From the NCBI RefSeq assembly GCF_016097555.1, contig NC_054706.1, positions 74,182,674 through 74,246,673 on the forward strand: a stretch of DNA of 64,000 bases, read 5' to 3'. The translations under genes were made by a program, and so were the position numbers. A model generated the notes under the pieces. It saw nothing but the letters and a program-made list of their open reading frames with translations, searched no databases and was not told where the DNA came from. The DNA is from Gigantopelta aegis. Lineage: Eukaryota > Mollusca > Gastropoda > Neomphalida > Peltospiridae. Below, piece by piece: positions 50,012 through 61,659 of this stretch. Numbering within the stretch: the first letter of the stretch is position 1; each line of letters opens with the position of its first letter.

Positions 50012-50396
50012 TATAGGATATTTTTTCTGTTATTTGTCTTATGCAAGACGGAAGCAAATGTTGTCCCGATAAGACAAAAGTTCCCCGTGCTGCAAACCAA
50101 ACAGTGAATGGTGACAGCGAATCTTTTAGTATAATTTATTCTACAGAGGTGGTTTGTTTACGAAGGCTTGACGTCAGAAGGAGATATCATTGCAATGTTT
50201 TCCTTTACAAATTAACAAAGTACAGTAGACGTGACAGATTAATTCAGTCTTCTCAAGAATATACAGTGTAGCATATTATATATTTACATATTATTACAAA
50301 GGTCCAATTATAAAAAAAAGAAGTGTGCCATATACTTAAATTTTAAAAATAAATTTGCAATAATTACTCCCTTCACCCGCGCCGCCCACGCTAAAT
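50012..50396. promoter_or_regulatory. Shared CPE/TFAM intergenic region, probable bidirectional promoter
   Basis: 385 bases between the carboxypeptidase ATG (50,011, minus) and the TFAM ATG (50,397, plus). It must hold both 5' UTRs and start sites. No canonical TATA box is placed convincingly for either gene; a CCCGCGCCGCCCACGC block lies just before the TFAM ATG. Promoter function is inferred from the head-to-head arrangement. Confidence 0.65.
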
Positions 50397-53300
50397 ATGG
50401 CTGGCACAATGTGTGCTAGTCTGCTTTGGAGAAATTGCTTGCAAAGATTCTCATGCATACCACAGAGGTAGTTTTTGACAGTTGCCCTGCATCATTCGTA
50501 ATTTTTAGATATATATATGCTGGTTATGTCATTAACACTGATTTGATCATATTTTGCTGAAAATGACAGATTATGTAGCATCCAGTGTCGAAGTGACAGT
50601 AAGGATGCCCTCCGAATCGCGAATGAAATGGCGCCTTTACAGCTTTTAACTAAATAGTTATAGCTTTAAAATTATATTTACTCAGTAAATGCATACATAA
50701 GTTAGTTATTGAATGAAATAAAATTAATCTGTAATAAAGAAATATTAAAAAATAATTATAATATTAAATTATTAAAAACGTGTTTCCTTTACATTAAGGG
50801 GAGGTAACTCCTTTTAAGCTAATGCATTCCATTTGAACATTAATAAACCAATACTACTAATAAGAAATTTGATAATAAAATATAATCTTGTAAATTGTAC
50901 TTCATGAAAACCGATTGCATTAAAATAGTTGAGTTGCTTGAATCACAGGATCAAATGACCTCTATGGAGCTGATTGGTTTTTTTCTCTCGTTCCAACCAC
51001 TGCACCACCATTAATGCAGTGCTCTACAAAGTGAGTAAAATACTCGACATGGCGACTAAAAATATTCTCTGGCGTCTAAAAAATAAAATCACATTCACCA
51101 GTTGGTGACTGTCCAATAATTTTACTTTAATCTGTAAACAAAACTGGACATCGGAACACAGTGGACCAGTTGCAATTTATCTTCCATAAAACATGTTTTC
51201 TATTGGTAGTTTGTTTGCAAAATAAAAGTTTGAGACAAGTTAATCAGACTCATTGACGTAGGAAACGGGGGTAGGCAAGGGGGCATGTGCCCCCCACTTT
51301 TCAGATATTTTGCTTTATATTTGCTTTATAATAGTGTAAAAGTGTGTAAATATAAGAGTGTGCCCCCCACTTTTTGGCACCTTCCTACACCACTGCAGGG
51401 CTCACCCTGGATCAAAAATACCTGTAGCCAAAATATTAGCCAAATGGAATTTTTATTAGCCATATTGAAAATGCTTAGCCAAATTTGTTTTACGCAGTAC
51501 TGTATAGAGTATTTATATATGAATATGAAAATATATTTTTTTCAGCTAATTGTGTACAAACTGGAATAAATAGGAATAACAAAACCTCAATGAGGGTAGG
51601 GGCAGTTAATATATTACTTCGATTTTTCAGCGGGCGTGGGGTTGGGATGGGGTTATGCAATATCTTCAGAGTTTGAAGCCAGTACCCCATACACCCACCC
51701 CCACTTCTAAGGCCTATGGCATTAAATTAACAAACATACAGAAATATGGGGGTGGGTTGGATGTTTATGGATGTTTTTGTTTTTTTCTTCCTTTTTTTCC
51801 AAATAAAAATTTTGAGAGTTTTTTTTTATATATAGAGCTCATTATTTCTTTAAATAGCAATATTTATGTTAGTTTGAATTGCTTTTTTTTCTCTCTCTCT
51901 TTTTTAGGTGACCCATCAATTCCTCACCACAGACAATTTCATAATTTGTGCCATGTTGTTGCGGTTGATTTCAGCATCGTGTTAAATGCTTGTTGTGATT
52001 TCTGCTTACAAAATACCTTGGCTAAGAATGCCGACTTCATAGTATACTCCATTTATTAAAAAACAAAAAAACAAAACAAAAACTTTAATAAAATACAAAT
52101 TTAGTCTTTTTAAAATCCGTCTAACTTATTAAATGTCACCTAACAGTCTTACAATTTATATCTAAAATTATCTAACAAATATGATTATTGTAAACTAATT
52201 TTATTCAGTGTACATTTAACTGCAATTTGTATAATTTAAATGCTGCATGTTCATTTCCGGCGATCGCGATCTGCATGCATGCTCTCGACCATGGGTACGA
52301 AATTAACAAAGACAAAGGAATAAACAAAAACTGCAGTTAGGTATTCATTGATGCAAATAACTATTGTTTTTCTACAAATTTACATCAAGATTTACTTTTG
52401 CGTAATCGTACTGTTTAAACCGGCCTCGGTGGCGTCGTGGCAGGCCATCGGTCTACAGGCTGGTAGGTACTGGGTTCGGATCCCAGTCGAGGCATGGAAT
52501 TTTTAATCCAGATACCGACTCCAAACCCTGAGTGAGTGCTCCGCAAGGCTGAATGGTAGGTGTAAACCACTTGCACCGACCAGTGATCCATAACTGGTTC
52601 AACAAAGGCCATGGTTTGTGCTATCCTGCCTGTGGGAAGCGCAAATAAAAGATCCCTTGCTGCCAATCGGAAGAGTAGCCCATGTAGTGACGACAGCGGG
52701 TTTCCTCTCAAAATCTGTATGGTCCTTAACCATATGTCTGACGCCATATAACCGTAAATAAAATGTGTTCAGTGCGTCGTTAAATAAAACACTTCTTTCT
52801 TTCTTTCGTACTGTTTAATGTCCGCAACGATGTCTCTTGACACTCGGGTGTCAGCTGACTGAGGCGTGATGTATATTCCACCGAGAGCTGTTCAGTTCAG
52901 CCAACGAACGTTCTTCCTAACGTTCGCGAACTATTTGATTGGTGTTCGTCGTGTCCATTTGGTTTAATATGAAGCGCACAAACCAGTCTAGAGAACGTTT
53001 TGTTTTCGCTCGATCTGGCTGAACTCGGACCTTGAGATGGCCTACATGTCTTTCGGCCCTGAACTGGCATGTGTATTCAAATTGACACGCATTGTTGGTC
53101 TGTTTTTATTAGCCTACTTTGGTTCAAAGATTTTACAACGTAAAAATAACAAGTTACAGATTTTCCAGACATTGCTGTCATACATGTTGAATGCATGCCG
53201 TTAAAATTAATAACCGTGATTATTAAAATAAGCAAACATTATAAGGCCTACGCTGTATTCTGCATGACACCGTTTCTCGTTACCGGTCACGAGATCGCTA

Positions 53301-56300
53301 TTACGCTAATTGAATATTTGGTAGTATTATTATGTTTGAGGTGTCGGATAAATTATGTAACCGTTTGTTCACATCAGAAGACAGAAAATGGCTTAGCCAA
53401 AATTTTAGCCACTTGCAAATTTTAATAAAAGAGTAAACACGGTGATGTTAAGGGAGGTAATACTTCATTATGATGTTATCTCCCTTAACTTTCCCTCCAC
53501 GATAACGATGTCTCCAGTTGTGAATGTTGTTTTAATCACGTCGAAAATCATGTTCACCTATTTCTATTTTCATGACTCGACTTTAAACGGCTTTAAAGAC
53601 ACAACTATTTACAAAACAGTATTTATGGATTTACAATGCAGTATATGATGAAAATAAATATTATTTAAACCAAAATTAAGGTAGCCGATTGGTAACTACT
53701 AGTAACACGTTGAAGCCTGGTAGATATTATCACAATGCTTTTAATTAACTTTTAATGAGTACTGCAATTTAAATGCATATCCTAGCAGTGCCATTAAAAT
53801 AGTAATTTGCATGATTGCGTTTAATAAAATTATTGGTTACGGAATTTGATAATGATAGTTAACAGTCGTTCACTGTTTTAGTGGAACCGGACACAAACAG
53901 TAACTTGAAATTACTATTTAACAACTAGGAATTACCCCTTCACGAGTTCATTCGAATGCTTTCCTAATAACAATTACGGCATTAGTAATGTGCCATAAAA
54001 TGGCAGATGAATCAATTTAATTACAAGTATATATTAGCTGGCTACTAAATATAAGTGACTGGTGATTAAAGATTATACTTTACTGGCCAGGGCCCCGTTC
54101 CACGAAGTGATCTTAGCCCTAAGATCAACTTAAGTGTTTTTAAGCTCTGTCTCCCTCTTTAGGTGATGTATCTTATTATTACTATTACTTAGTAAAATTG
54201 TATTAACTTAAAGTAAAGTAAATTTTTTAAATCACTGATCCCATGGCTAGTGGATTTTATAAAAATTCTAGAAGCCCTGTATAATAATTTTGCACCAACC
54301 ATTCAACTTTGATTATACAATCAGTTAGAATTATGTGAATTCAAGAAGGATTTGAATTATTAAAACAATACACCTATTGTCATGTTAAAATACAGTATAT
54401 ACTTGCTTCGGCATGTGTTATTGATATTTGTTTTTAATAAAAAGAATTTTCAGTTATTTCAAAAAAAAATTTCTGCATTGTTTTTGTTCCAGATTACCTC
54501 TTGAAGTTCGTTGTATGGTTTCAAGAAGCTATCCTTGCCAAACTGTTGATCCTCCAAGACGACCGACTCCTTCCTTTTTTCTGTTCTTCAAATCCAAACA
54601 AGAGGAGATTGCTCAAAATAATCCAGGTTTACCACACTGTTCAGTTTGTCAACTGGGTTCATTAGTATCATAATGTCTGTATTTTTTAACAAGAGGAAAT
54701 GGCAATATACAGTGAAACCCCATAATAAAGACTAAATATCTTAAAGAACTAGAAACATAACCTGTGCTTATGATTTTCATCTACGAAACTGATAGTTGGG
54801 TTAAATTAATTCTATTTTTGATATCTCAATTAATTACCTAAAACTTGCATTGAACTTGTATTTTAATGACAGTATTTCCAGTAGATACTGTAATTTTAAG
54901 CAAACTAAAAATATGCAATGAAACTATTTTATTGCAAATCATTAAAGAAGTTTCTTTGATATTATGAAAGGTGACTGGGTTTTTAATATTTTGTTGCAAA
55001 TCATTAAAGAAATTTCTTTGATACTAAGAAAGGTGACTGGGTTTTTAATATTTTATTGCAAATCATTAAAGAAGTTTCTTTGATACTGTGAAATGTAACT
55101 TGTTTTTTCATTGTTTTAATTGGATTTTAAGTTGCCTATAGCACATGCTAACAAAAGGAAAATGAAGATGATATGTAATATGATTTATGTCAGATGTTGG
55201 TGAATTATATGGGTCTGATGTGTCTACTCTGTAAACATACAGAAATGTTAACCTTTACACTACTGGATTAATTTTTGACAAAAACCACGTTGAGTGGGTA
55301 CAAGTTTATAATTTTTACTCACATATATTCACTTAAATGTTTTATAAATACATAAAATAAAGTTCATATATGAATCGGTAAGTATTATTTTTGTGGGTTA
55401 TTGTAATTTTTATGTTATTTTAGATTCATTATTGGTGATTAAAATTAGGCAAAAAAAAAGTTGTGTTTACTTACGGGCATTTGTAGCCAGCTGTCCAGTA
55501 TTTATGTCCATTATTCCCGATAACAGTGATTTTATGACTAGATTTTTTGTTTAAAACTAACTACGATTTATATCCCAATATTTGGTGATTTTCATTGTTG
55601 GTAAAACTATCAAATTAGCTGTCACAATCGATCCCTGAAAATGACCGCGACGTGCCGCCATTGTTGTCAAGTGAAAATACTTGCCGAAAACCACTTTTTG
55701 AACTCAACGTTTAAATGTATTTTCCTTTGAAACATAACAAACAAAAACTACCATGCTGTAAAATAAACTGTTTCCTGTTAAGAATTTTTTTTCCCGGTGA
55801 ATGTCGTGTTCAAAACGGCGGGAAATATGAATTGGGGAATGCACTGTACAGTGTACAGTATGTCAACTGGTGTGATGTCGGGCGAGATATCTCACCTGCA
55901 ATACTCAGAAGGTTAATGTTGGGTGGTTGTATCTGGTGAGAGATCAGCTTGTTATGTTTGCATTGGGCAAAACAATTTATGAAATATTGGTCTAGACCAA
56001 AGGTAATTATCCCCATATGTTTTGCATAACCGCATATTAAACAATGTGCTGGGGTGTTGACACATGTATGCCTTTCATCCTAAAGTCTTTTCTTTCAGAT
56101 CTGCGAATCCATGAGCAAGCCAAGATTGCAGGACAGTTATGGCGAGAACTTGACCAAAAAGATAAAGATGTAAGCGGTTAAAATATTCTTTAAAGTCTCG
56201 GTCATACGAATCCACTAAGATATTGTGACTTGAAATCTTAGTGTGTACAGTCCTTTCCCAGCTAGTGCACCCATTCTTTGTTGTTTTTTCCCCTGTTCCA

Positions 56301-57281
56301 ACCAGTATCCCACAACTGGTAAATCAACGGATGTGGTATGTGGTGTAGTGTTCCTTGTTTGGATATGCACAAGGCTTGAAATTCATTTTGTGGAAAGCAG
56401 TCTTTGCTTCTCATTTTAATCTGGAAGCAACATTTTGTAGAAATTGACGGTCAGTTCTGTCTCAAAATTAGAATCCAATCTAAGGCAGACAGTGTGTTGG
56501 AGATAAAAGGCTGGTATTGTTTCTTTAAAACAGACCAAAGAGCATATAATGAATCGGGTTTAACTGGCTTACATCCAATCTAAGCCAGACAGTGTGTCGG
56601 AGATAAAAGGCTGATACTATTTCTTTAAAACAGACTAAGAGCATATAATGTTTACGGTGTTAAAACAACCTAATTTAGAAAAAGATTGATAGCCTGTGGT
56701 ATTTGTATTTGTAGCTTTATTGTTTTATTCTTTGATCTTGTACAGAGATTTCACCAAGAGGGATTGGAAAGATTTGCAGAATATAAACGGCAGTATGAAA
56801 ATTACCTTAGCAACTTGACACCCAATGAAATTAAGGAAATTAAAGAAAAAAAGAGACAGCGTAGAATCTCTTTGGCAAAAAAGAGAAAGAAGAGGGTATG
56901 TATGTCAGCATGTAATAAGCCCTATATATATATATGTCATAGTCATAGTATATCAAACACATTGTGTATGCATTTGAAATGAAGTGAACGTGAAAAGTAT
57001 TTTTAAAAACTGCAATGTTTTTTGGTTGAATATATGCTTTGTTTTGCACTTTTTTTTAACTCAGAATTGCCAGCATTCATACAATGTTATGAAATGGCAT
57101 TTTTTTTTTTACTTAATATTAAATGAATTATAGGCCGAAACCAGTGACGTTGTTAATGAGCAAAAAACCCATGTATTTTGCTGCCAATCTCAATACGGTC
57201 ATTTCCAAATTATAATTATCCTAAAACAAATACCCCCCCCCAAACAAAAATATTATAAAAATAAATTGTAGCAGTCTTCTT

Positions 57282-57326
<45 letters not shown>

Positions 57327-57345
57327 ACCCCCCCCCCCCCCCCCC

Positions 57346-57380
<35 letters not shown>

Positions 57381-59791
57381 ACCCCATCCATCCATCTATG
57401 CTGCACTCACTGTAAATCAACAGTTGCTTTTGTCCTGCATGTACAGTTGGACCTGTCGGAGTCAGATCAGCTGTGAATCCAGTTTATCAGTGGTTATGTG
57501 TTTTGTTTTTCACAAACATTTAAATCACAAGATTTTTTTTCTTGGAGATAGCTGCCAGTTTTAAAAAATTTAATATTTTCAAGATATCTCTAATTTTTTA
57601 TCAAAACAAAGTTTCTCAATTTAACAGGGTGGTATTTTGGACAGGCTAACACTAATTAGTTTAATTCCACGTTTTTAGTTTTAATATGTTAAAAGCCATA
57701 TGGATGAACAGTAAACAAATGAGCCACATTGAGGGCATTACATTCGCTGTATCAGGTTTTATATATTTATTTTCTTTATTAGATTAAAAAAGAAAAATAA
57801 ATTATTGAGAGATAAAATGGTGGAATGCAGGAAATGCTTATTTTGTTGGTGTGTTGCGTTGACTAAATAAATTAAATGTGTTCTACTATTGGCAGGAACT
57901 GAAGCAGTTGGGAAAGCCTCTGAGATCACGGAATGCCTTTAGTTTGTTTTTAAGATCGTCTAAACTGGAGAGGGGAGATGCTGATGTACAAGTAAGTAAT
58001 TGATTAATAGCATATTGTGTTAGCGACCACAGTGGTGTAATTGTTAGACAATCAAGTCTAAGGCTGGTAGATGCTGAGTTCATAACGTAGTACCTGGAAC
58101 ACCTCAGAGTCAGTTAACAGTTACAGACAAATGAGGGCTTTCTGCACAGTTCACTTCCGGGGGAAAGTTCATTCATAACAGTCCACAATAGTTCCTAATT
58201 GTAAACTACAATGTATCACTTCTAATAATTTGGTTAAGAAATCTGGGCTACTGACATACTGACCTCAAAACGGTTAATGTCAAAACTACTGATCTTTTGT
58301 GTATTGCTTTATCGTATACTGTTACAAATCAGGTTTGATTTTCATGGACAGTTGCCCATTTTTATGGCCCTTGAATTTAGGAGATACAAAAATTTGTTGG
58401 GCCCAGTATGTGGACATATATTGCTTCAGCAATATTCTCAGAATGCTTGTTTATAAATGTGTCGTGGCACTATTTTGCATTACCAGACAACTCATTTTGT
58501 ACACGACTGAACACATTTATTAACATTTTTATTATAGTAGTGCTGTTTCTGTTACTTATTCATATAAAGTTTATTATTATTATTACTTTTGCAGACCTTT
58601 CTGAAAGGAATAGTTGAATATTGGAAAACAATGCCAGAAAATGAAAAGGAGGTAAGGCCAGCGTTTTATAATAATGTATTGAGTTGTTAGTGTGTATGTT
58701 TATCTCATGCTTGTTATTTATCAAGTTCAGTTTCACTCTACATGTTACACAGGGGCAGGACGTAGCCCAGTGGTAAAGCGTTCGATTGATGCGCGGTTGG
58801 TCTGGGATCGATCCCGTCAGTGGGCTATTTCTTGCTCCAGCCAGTGCATCATGACTGGTATATTAAAGGCTGTGGTATGTGTTATCCGGTCTGTGGGATG
58901 ATGCATATAAAAGATCCCTTGCTGCTAATCGAAAAGAGTAGCCCATGAAGTGGCGACGGTAGGTTTCCTCTCAATATTTGTGTGGTCCTTAACCATATGT
59001 CTGACGCCATATAACCGTAAATAAAATGTGTTGAGTGCGTCGTTAAATAAACCATTTCCTTCTTCTACATGTTACACTGTTAATAATGAAAGTGTACTCA
59101 CTTATCATTGCTTTAAAAATGGTGTCCTCACTTTTTATACAAGTGAAAACTAAACATGAAAACAATACTATAGTAGTAGCTTTCGTAGCAGATAGAAAGT
59201 ATCTGTATTGATTCTCAACAAAACCTGTACACCCGAAGTGCAGTGGTCATTTGTAACTGTTAGAAAAACATTTTTTAAAAGCTTTTTTGTGTCCAGCTGG
59301 AGCTGATGCAGTGATTCAAAATTCCCATTGCCTGATGACCCTGCTAAGTCAAATTTTCCTGTAGGACAAGTAATTATGTTAAATGTGTATCACTGCTCTT
59401 AATCTTTATTATTGTTCTCACTCAAGGCATAACCATTTTCATTTGCTAGCTTATCATGGCTTCAGTTACAGAATGCCATATGAATAACACCTGTATCCTA
59501 TTATATATTTGAACGATTTCGTTCCAGATATATTACCATGATGCTGCACTTGACAAAGAACGTTACGACAAAGAAATGGCTGCTTGGGAAGACAAAATGA
59601 AGAAATTAGGCAGAGAAGACCTAGTGAGGAAAGCCAGTAGAACCAAATCTCCAAGGAAAAAGAGAACTGTGGTAGCCAAGAAGAAAAAGCCTGTTTCCAG
59701 ACTAAAGGAAAAGGTGTCAAAAAGCGGAACGAAACCAAAAAGAAAACGTAAAACCGTGTCCAAATCTACACAGACTGGAGATGATGACTGA
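50397..59791 (+). CDS. TFAM: Mitochondrial transcription factor A, seven exons
   Basis: Exons: 50397-50467, 54493-54626, 56099-56169, 56746-56895, 57896-57991, 58595-58651, 59528-59791. All have GT/AG borders and consistent phases; the product is 280 aa (human TFAM is 246). Residues 1-24 (MAGTMCASLLWRNCLQRF) are rich in Arg and hydrophobics with no acid, as in a mitochondrial presequence. HMG box 1 is about 45-113 (PPRRPTPSFFLFFKSKQ, AGQLWRELDQKDKDRF). The linker 114-142 is Lys-rich (LTPNEIKEIKEKK). HMG box 2 is about 148-216 (GKPLRSRNAFSLFLRSSK, VEYWKTMPENEKE). The MAAWEDKMKKLGREDLVRK segment matches the TFAM C-terminal region, and a long basic tail follows. It should bend, coat and transcribe mitochondrial DNA. 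Exon 1 is the least certain, resting on phase match and presequence character. Confidence 0.92.
51253..51398. repeat. Short inverted-repeat element (GGCACCTTCCTAC family)
   Basis: GACGTAGGAAACGGGGG at the left and TTTTTGGCACCTTCCTACACC at the right, with GTGCCCCCCAC twice inside. In TFAM intron 1. Confidence 0.65.
51399..51485. repeat. Fragment of GGGCTCACCCTG dispersed repeat
   Basis: GGGCTCACCCTGGATCAAAA and AATATTAGCCAAATGGAA resemble 48,495-48,560. A shorter piece (GGCTTAGCCAAAATTTTAGC) is at 53,390-53,422. Confidence 0.5.
52419..52805 (+). mobile_element. SINE with head B joined to the common body, full length
   Basis: TCGTACTGTTTAA flanks it at 52,406-52,418 and 52,806-52,818 (13-bp target duplication). 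Head with CGGCCTCGGTGGCGTCGTGG and GGGTTCGGATCCCAG; body and 3' end TAAATAAAACACTTCTTTC as in the head-A SINEs. Little diverged, so fairly recent. Confidence 0.95.
54088..54280. repeat. Two dispersed repeats joined
   Basis: 54,088-54,135 is the GGGCCCCGTTCCACGAAG repeat. 54,135-54,275 is a reversed partial copy of the MITE-like element with TCTAGAAGCCCTG at its end. Confidence 0.65.
54926..55105. repeat. Tandem repeat, 62-bp unit, three copies
   Basis: Units begin ATTTTATTGCAAATCATTAA at 54,926, 54,988 and 55,050. In TFAM intron 2. Confidence 0.95.
57224..57386. repeat. Long poly-C tract
   Basis: Nearly pure C from 57,283 to 57,380 with single A breaks, after a shorter C run at 57,233-57,241. 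Probably hard to sequence, so its length is uncertain. The glycine frame on the minus strand is an artefact. Confidence 0.95.
58018..58155 (+). repeat. Old SINE-like fragment (head-B type)
   Basis: CACAGTGGTGTAATTGTTAG and CTAAGGCTGGTAGATGCTGA resemble the tRNA-like head B in decayed form. Confidence 0.4.
58751..59063 (+). mobile_element. SINE, head-A family, full length and young
   Basis: TCTACATGTTACAC flanks it exactly (58,737-58,750 and 59,064-59,077). The head shows an A box (GTAGCCCAGTGGTAAAGCG) and B box (GGTCTGGGATCGATCCC); the body ends AAATAAACCATTTCCTTCT. Best reference copy of the family in the window; in TFAM intron 6. Confidence 0.97.
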
Positions 59792-60134
59792 TATGCATTT
59801 ATTATGTAAATGAGCTGTGGTTGATCTGTTTTGTATTCTTATATTCCTGGTGAATTTATCACATCGAGTGTTGGACCAAACAGTTATGAACCTAAGTATA
59901 CATGTGCTTTGAGAAATTATAACACATTGTATACTGTAGAGTTGTTTCTTGATTACCAACTGCAGTTTGTTGAAGTTTTGTAGGTGTGGCTTGTTTGTAG
60001 GTTTATAATGTATTCCAAAAATGGCAGATCAATAGTATGTGCGGTTCTTGTAAGCAAGGACAGAGAAGTCGCAACTGAATTGAAAACATGATGTTTGTTA
60101 GCATAATGAGTTTAACATGTAGAGTGCTAATATT

Positions 60135-60235
60135 GAGAAATGTAGTGTTTTGGTAAGAGTGCTTGCCTGATGTGTGATGTGTCATGGGATTGATCCTTGT
60201 ACAGCACCCATTGGTATTTTTCTACCATTCCAACG
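60135..60235 (+). repeat. SINE head fragment
   Basis: GGTAAGAGTGCTTGCCTGATG and CATGGGATTGATCCTTG fit a decayed tRNA-like head. Confidence 0.45.
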
Positions 60236-60706
60236 TCTGCTCCAAAACTCCAAAAACATTGTGGGAAATATTACTCCATTTGGGGGTATTCCTATCTCCA
60301 GAAATGAAGGGGGGCATTGGATTAGATTATAAGGGCTCATGCAACAAGGTGAGAAGTGATTGAAGTGAAGTATTGATCAGCCTGTCTTCAGTCTGTCATT
60401 GTCTTGGCAGTAAAATCGATGTCGCCTTGTAATAATTGTAATGGTCACTTTCTTAATACACAGTCATGGATGGATGATGAAAAACTTGAAGGAAGCTACA
60501 TTTGAAAACCTATTTGTAGTGTCAATGCACTTATCTGAGTCTTTAATGCATGCGACACCCTTGGCACAACACAAAACAACACAGTCAAAAATAGGTCTAG
60601 CCCAGATCACACTAATGTGTGGTGTTCAAAGTAAAATGTGCTAGTGACTATTGAAATGTAATTTTTAGTACTGGTCGTCCTAACATTACTTACTTCTTTT
60701 GCATAC

Positions 60707-60712
60707 AATAAA
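60707..60712 (+). terminator. Candidate TFAM polyadenylation signal
   Basis: AATAAA 916 bases after the stop codon. It is one of several possible signals; no cDNA evidence is available. Confidence 0.3.
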
Positions 60713-61329
60713 TATACAGTAACGATTTAAAGCTTGGTTTAATTTGCTCAGTGAAGTCTTCTTCATAATCACTTATTTCTCACTAAAACAATCTTGTCTC
60801 TTGATGATAAATGGTGGTACTGTTTATTACAGTTTTGTTATTGGTACAAAATTAATATATTTGCACCACCTGGTGGAATTGATCTATTTCAATTTAAAAG
60901 ACAAAATAAAAGAACAGAACATTTATTATTCCATTATTATTAGATCACTTGAAATCATTATTAAAATAGACTTTAATATAGCCTTTACAGAAATTGTTTG
61001 TACTCACTGGTTCACCAAAATAAAAGCCCATATTATATATTTATTTAGATATAGTAGCTAGTAGTCCCGTTTTAATGTGTTTTACCATATGCATCGACAG
61101 ATGCCAACACCTGGAGGGGCCAGTAAAATACTAATTTGCCTTTGGGAATGAGGGGATGTATTATGTTAAGTGTTGATGGGGCTAGTGCCCTGTGACTCTC
61201 CCTCCCGCATTTTCGTTTTTGTTTTTGGGGATTACACATTATTTGTCAGAGATAGTTTTCTTGTAATACATGTAACAAGGTGTAGAAGTAGTAAATTTAC
61301 TAAAATAATGGATTGAAATAAACGCATTG

Positions 61330-61552
61330 GTAGGCCTATTGGGCTATTTCTCGTTCCAGCCAGTGCACCACGACTGGTATATCAAAGGCTGTAGTATGTG
61401 CTATCCTGTCTGTGGGATGGTGCATATAAAAGATCCCTTGCTACTAATGGAAAAATGCAGCAGGTTTCCTCTAAGACTATGTCAAAATTACAAATGTTTG
61501 ACATCCAATAGTCGATGACAAATAATGATGTCGTTAAACAAAACAAACTGAG
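61330..61552 (+). mobile_element. SINE body without tRNA head
   Basis: GGGCTATTTCTCGTTCCAGC, CACCACGACTGGTATATCAA and TCCTGTCTGTGGGATGGTGC; ends GTTAAACAAAACAAACTGAG. Confidence 0.88.
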
Positions 61553-61626
61553 CTTTTTTTTTATATGTGTGTTTTTGAGTCATTTTTTTTTTAAACCAAG
61601 AAAAATCATGTCTTCCTCCTGTTGGA

Positions 61627-61627
<1 letters not shown>

Positions 61628-61658
<31 letters not shown>
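61628..61658. repeat. Poly-C and (CA)n run
   Basis: C run followed by ACACACACACA. Confidence 0.9.

Positions 61659-61659
<1 letters not shown>

Noticed and set aside
53442-53648. Short frame in TFAM intron 1 as alternative first exon
   Set aside because: No presequence character and no donor in the phase needed for the exon at 54,493; the ATG at 50,397 fits better.
58751-58830. Possible tRNA gene (A and B boxes present)
   Set aside because: It is the head of a SINE with a target duplication and a conserved body; no cloverleaf-complete tRNA was found.
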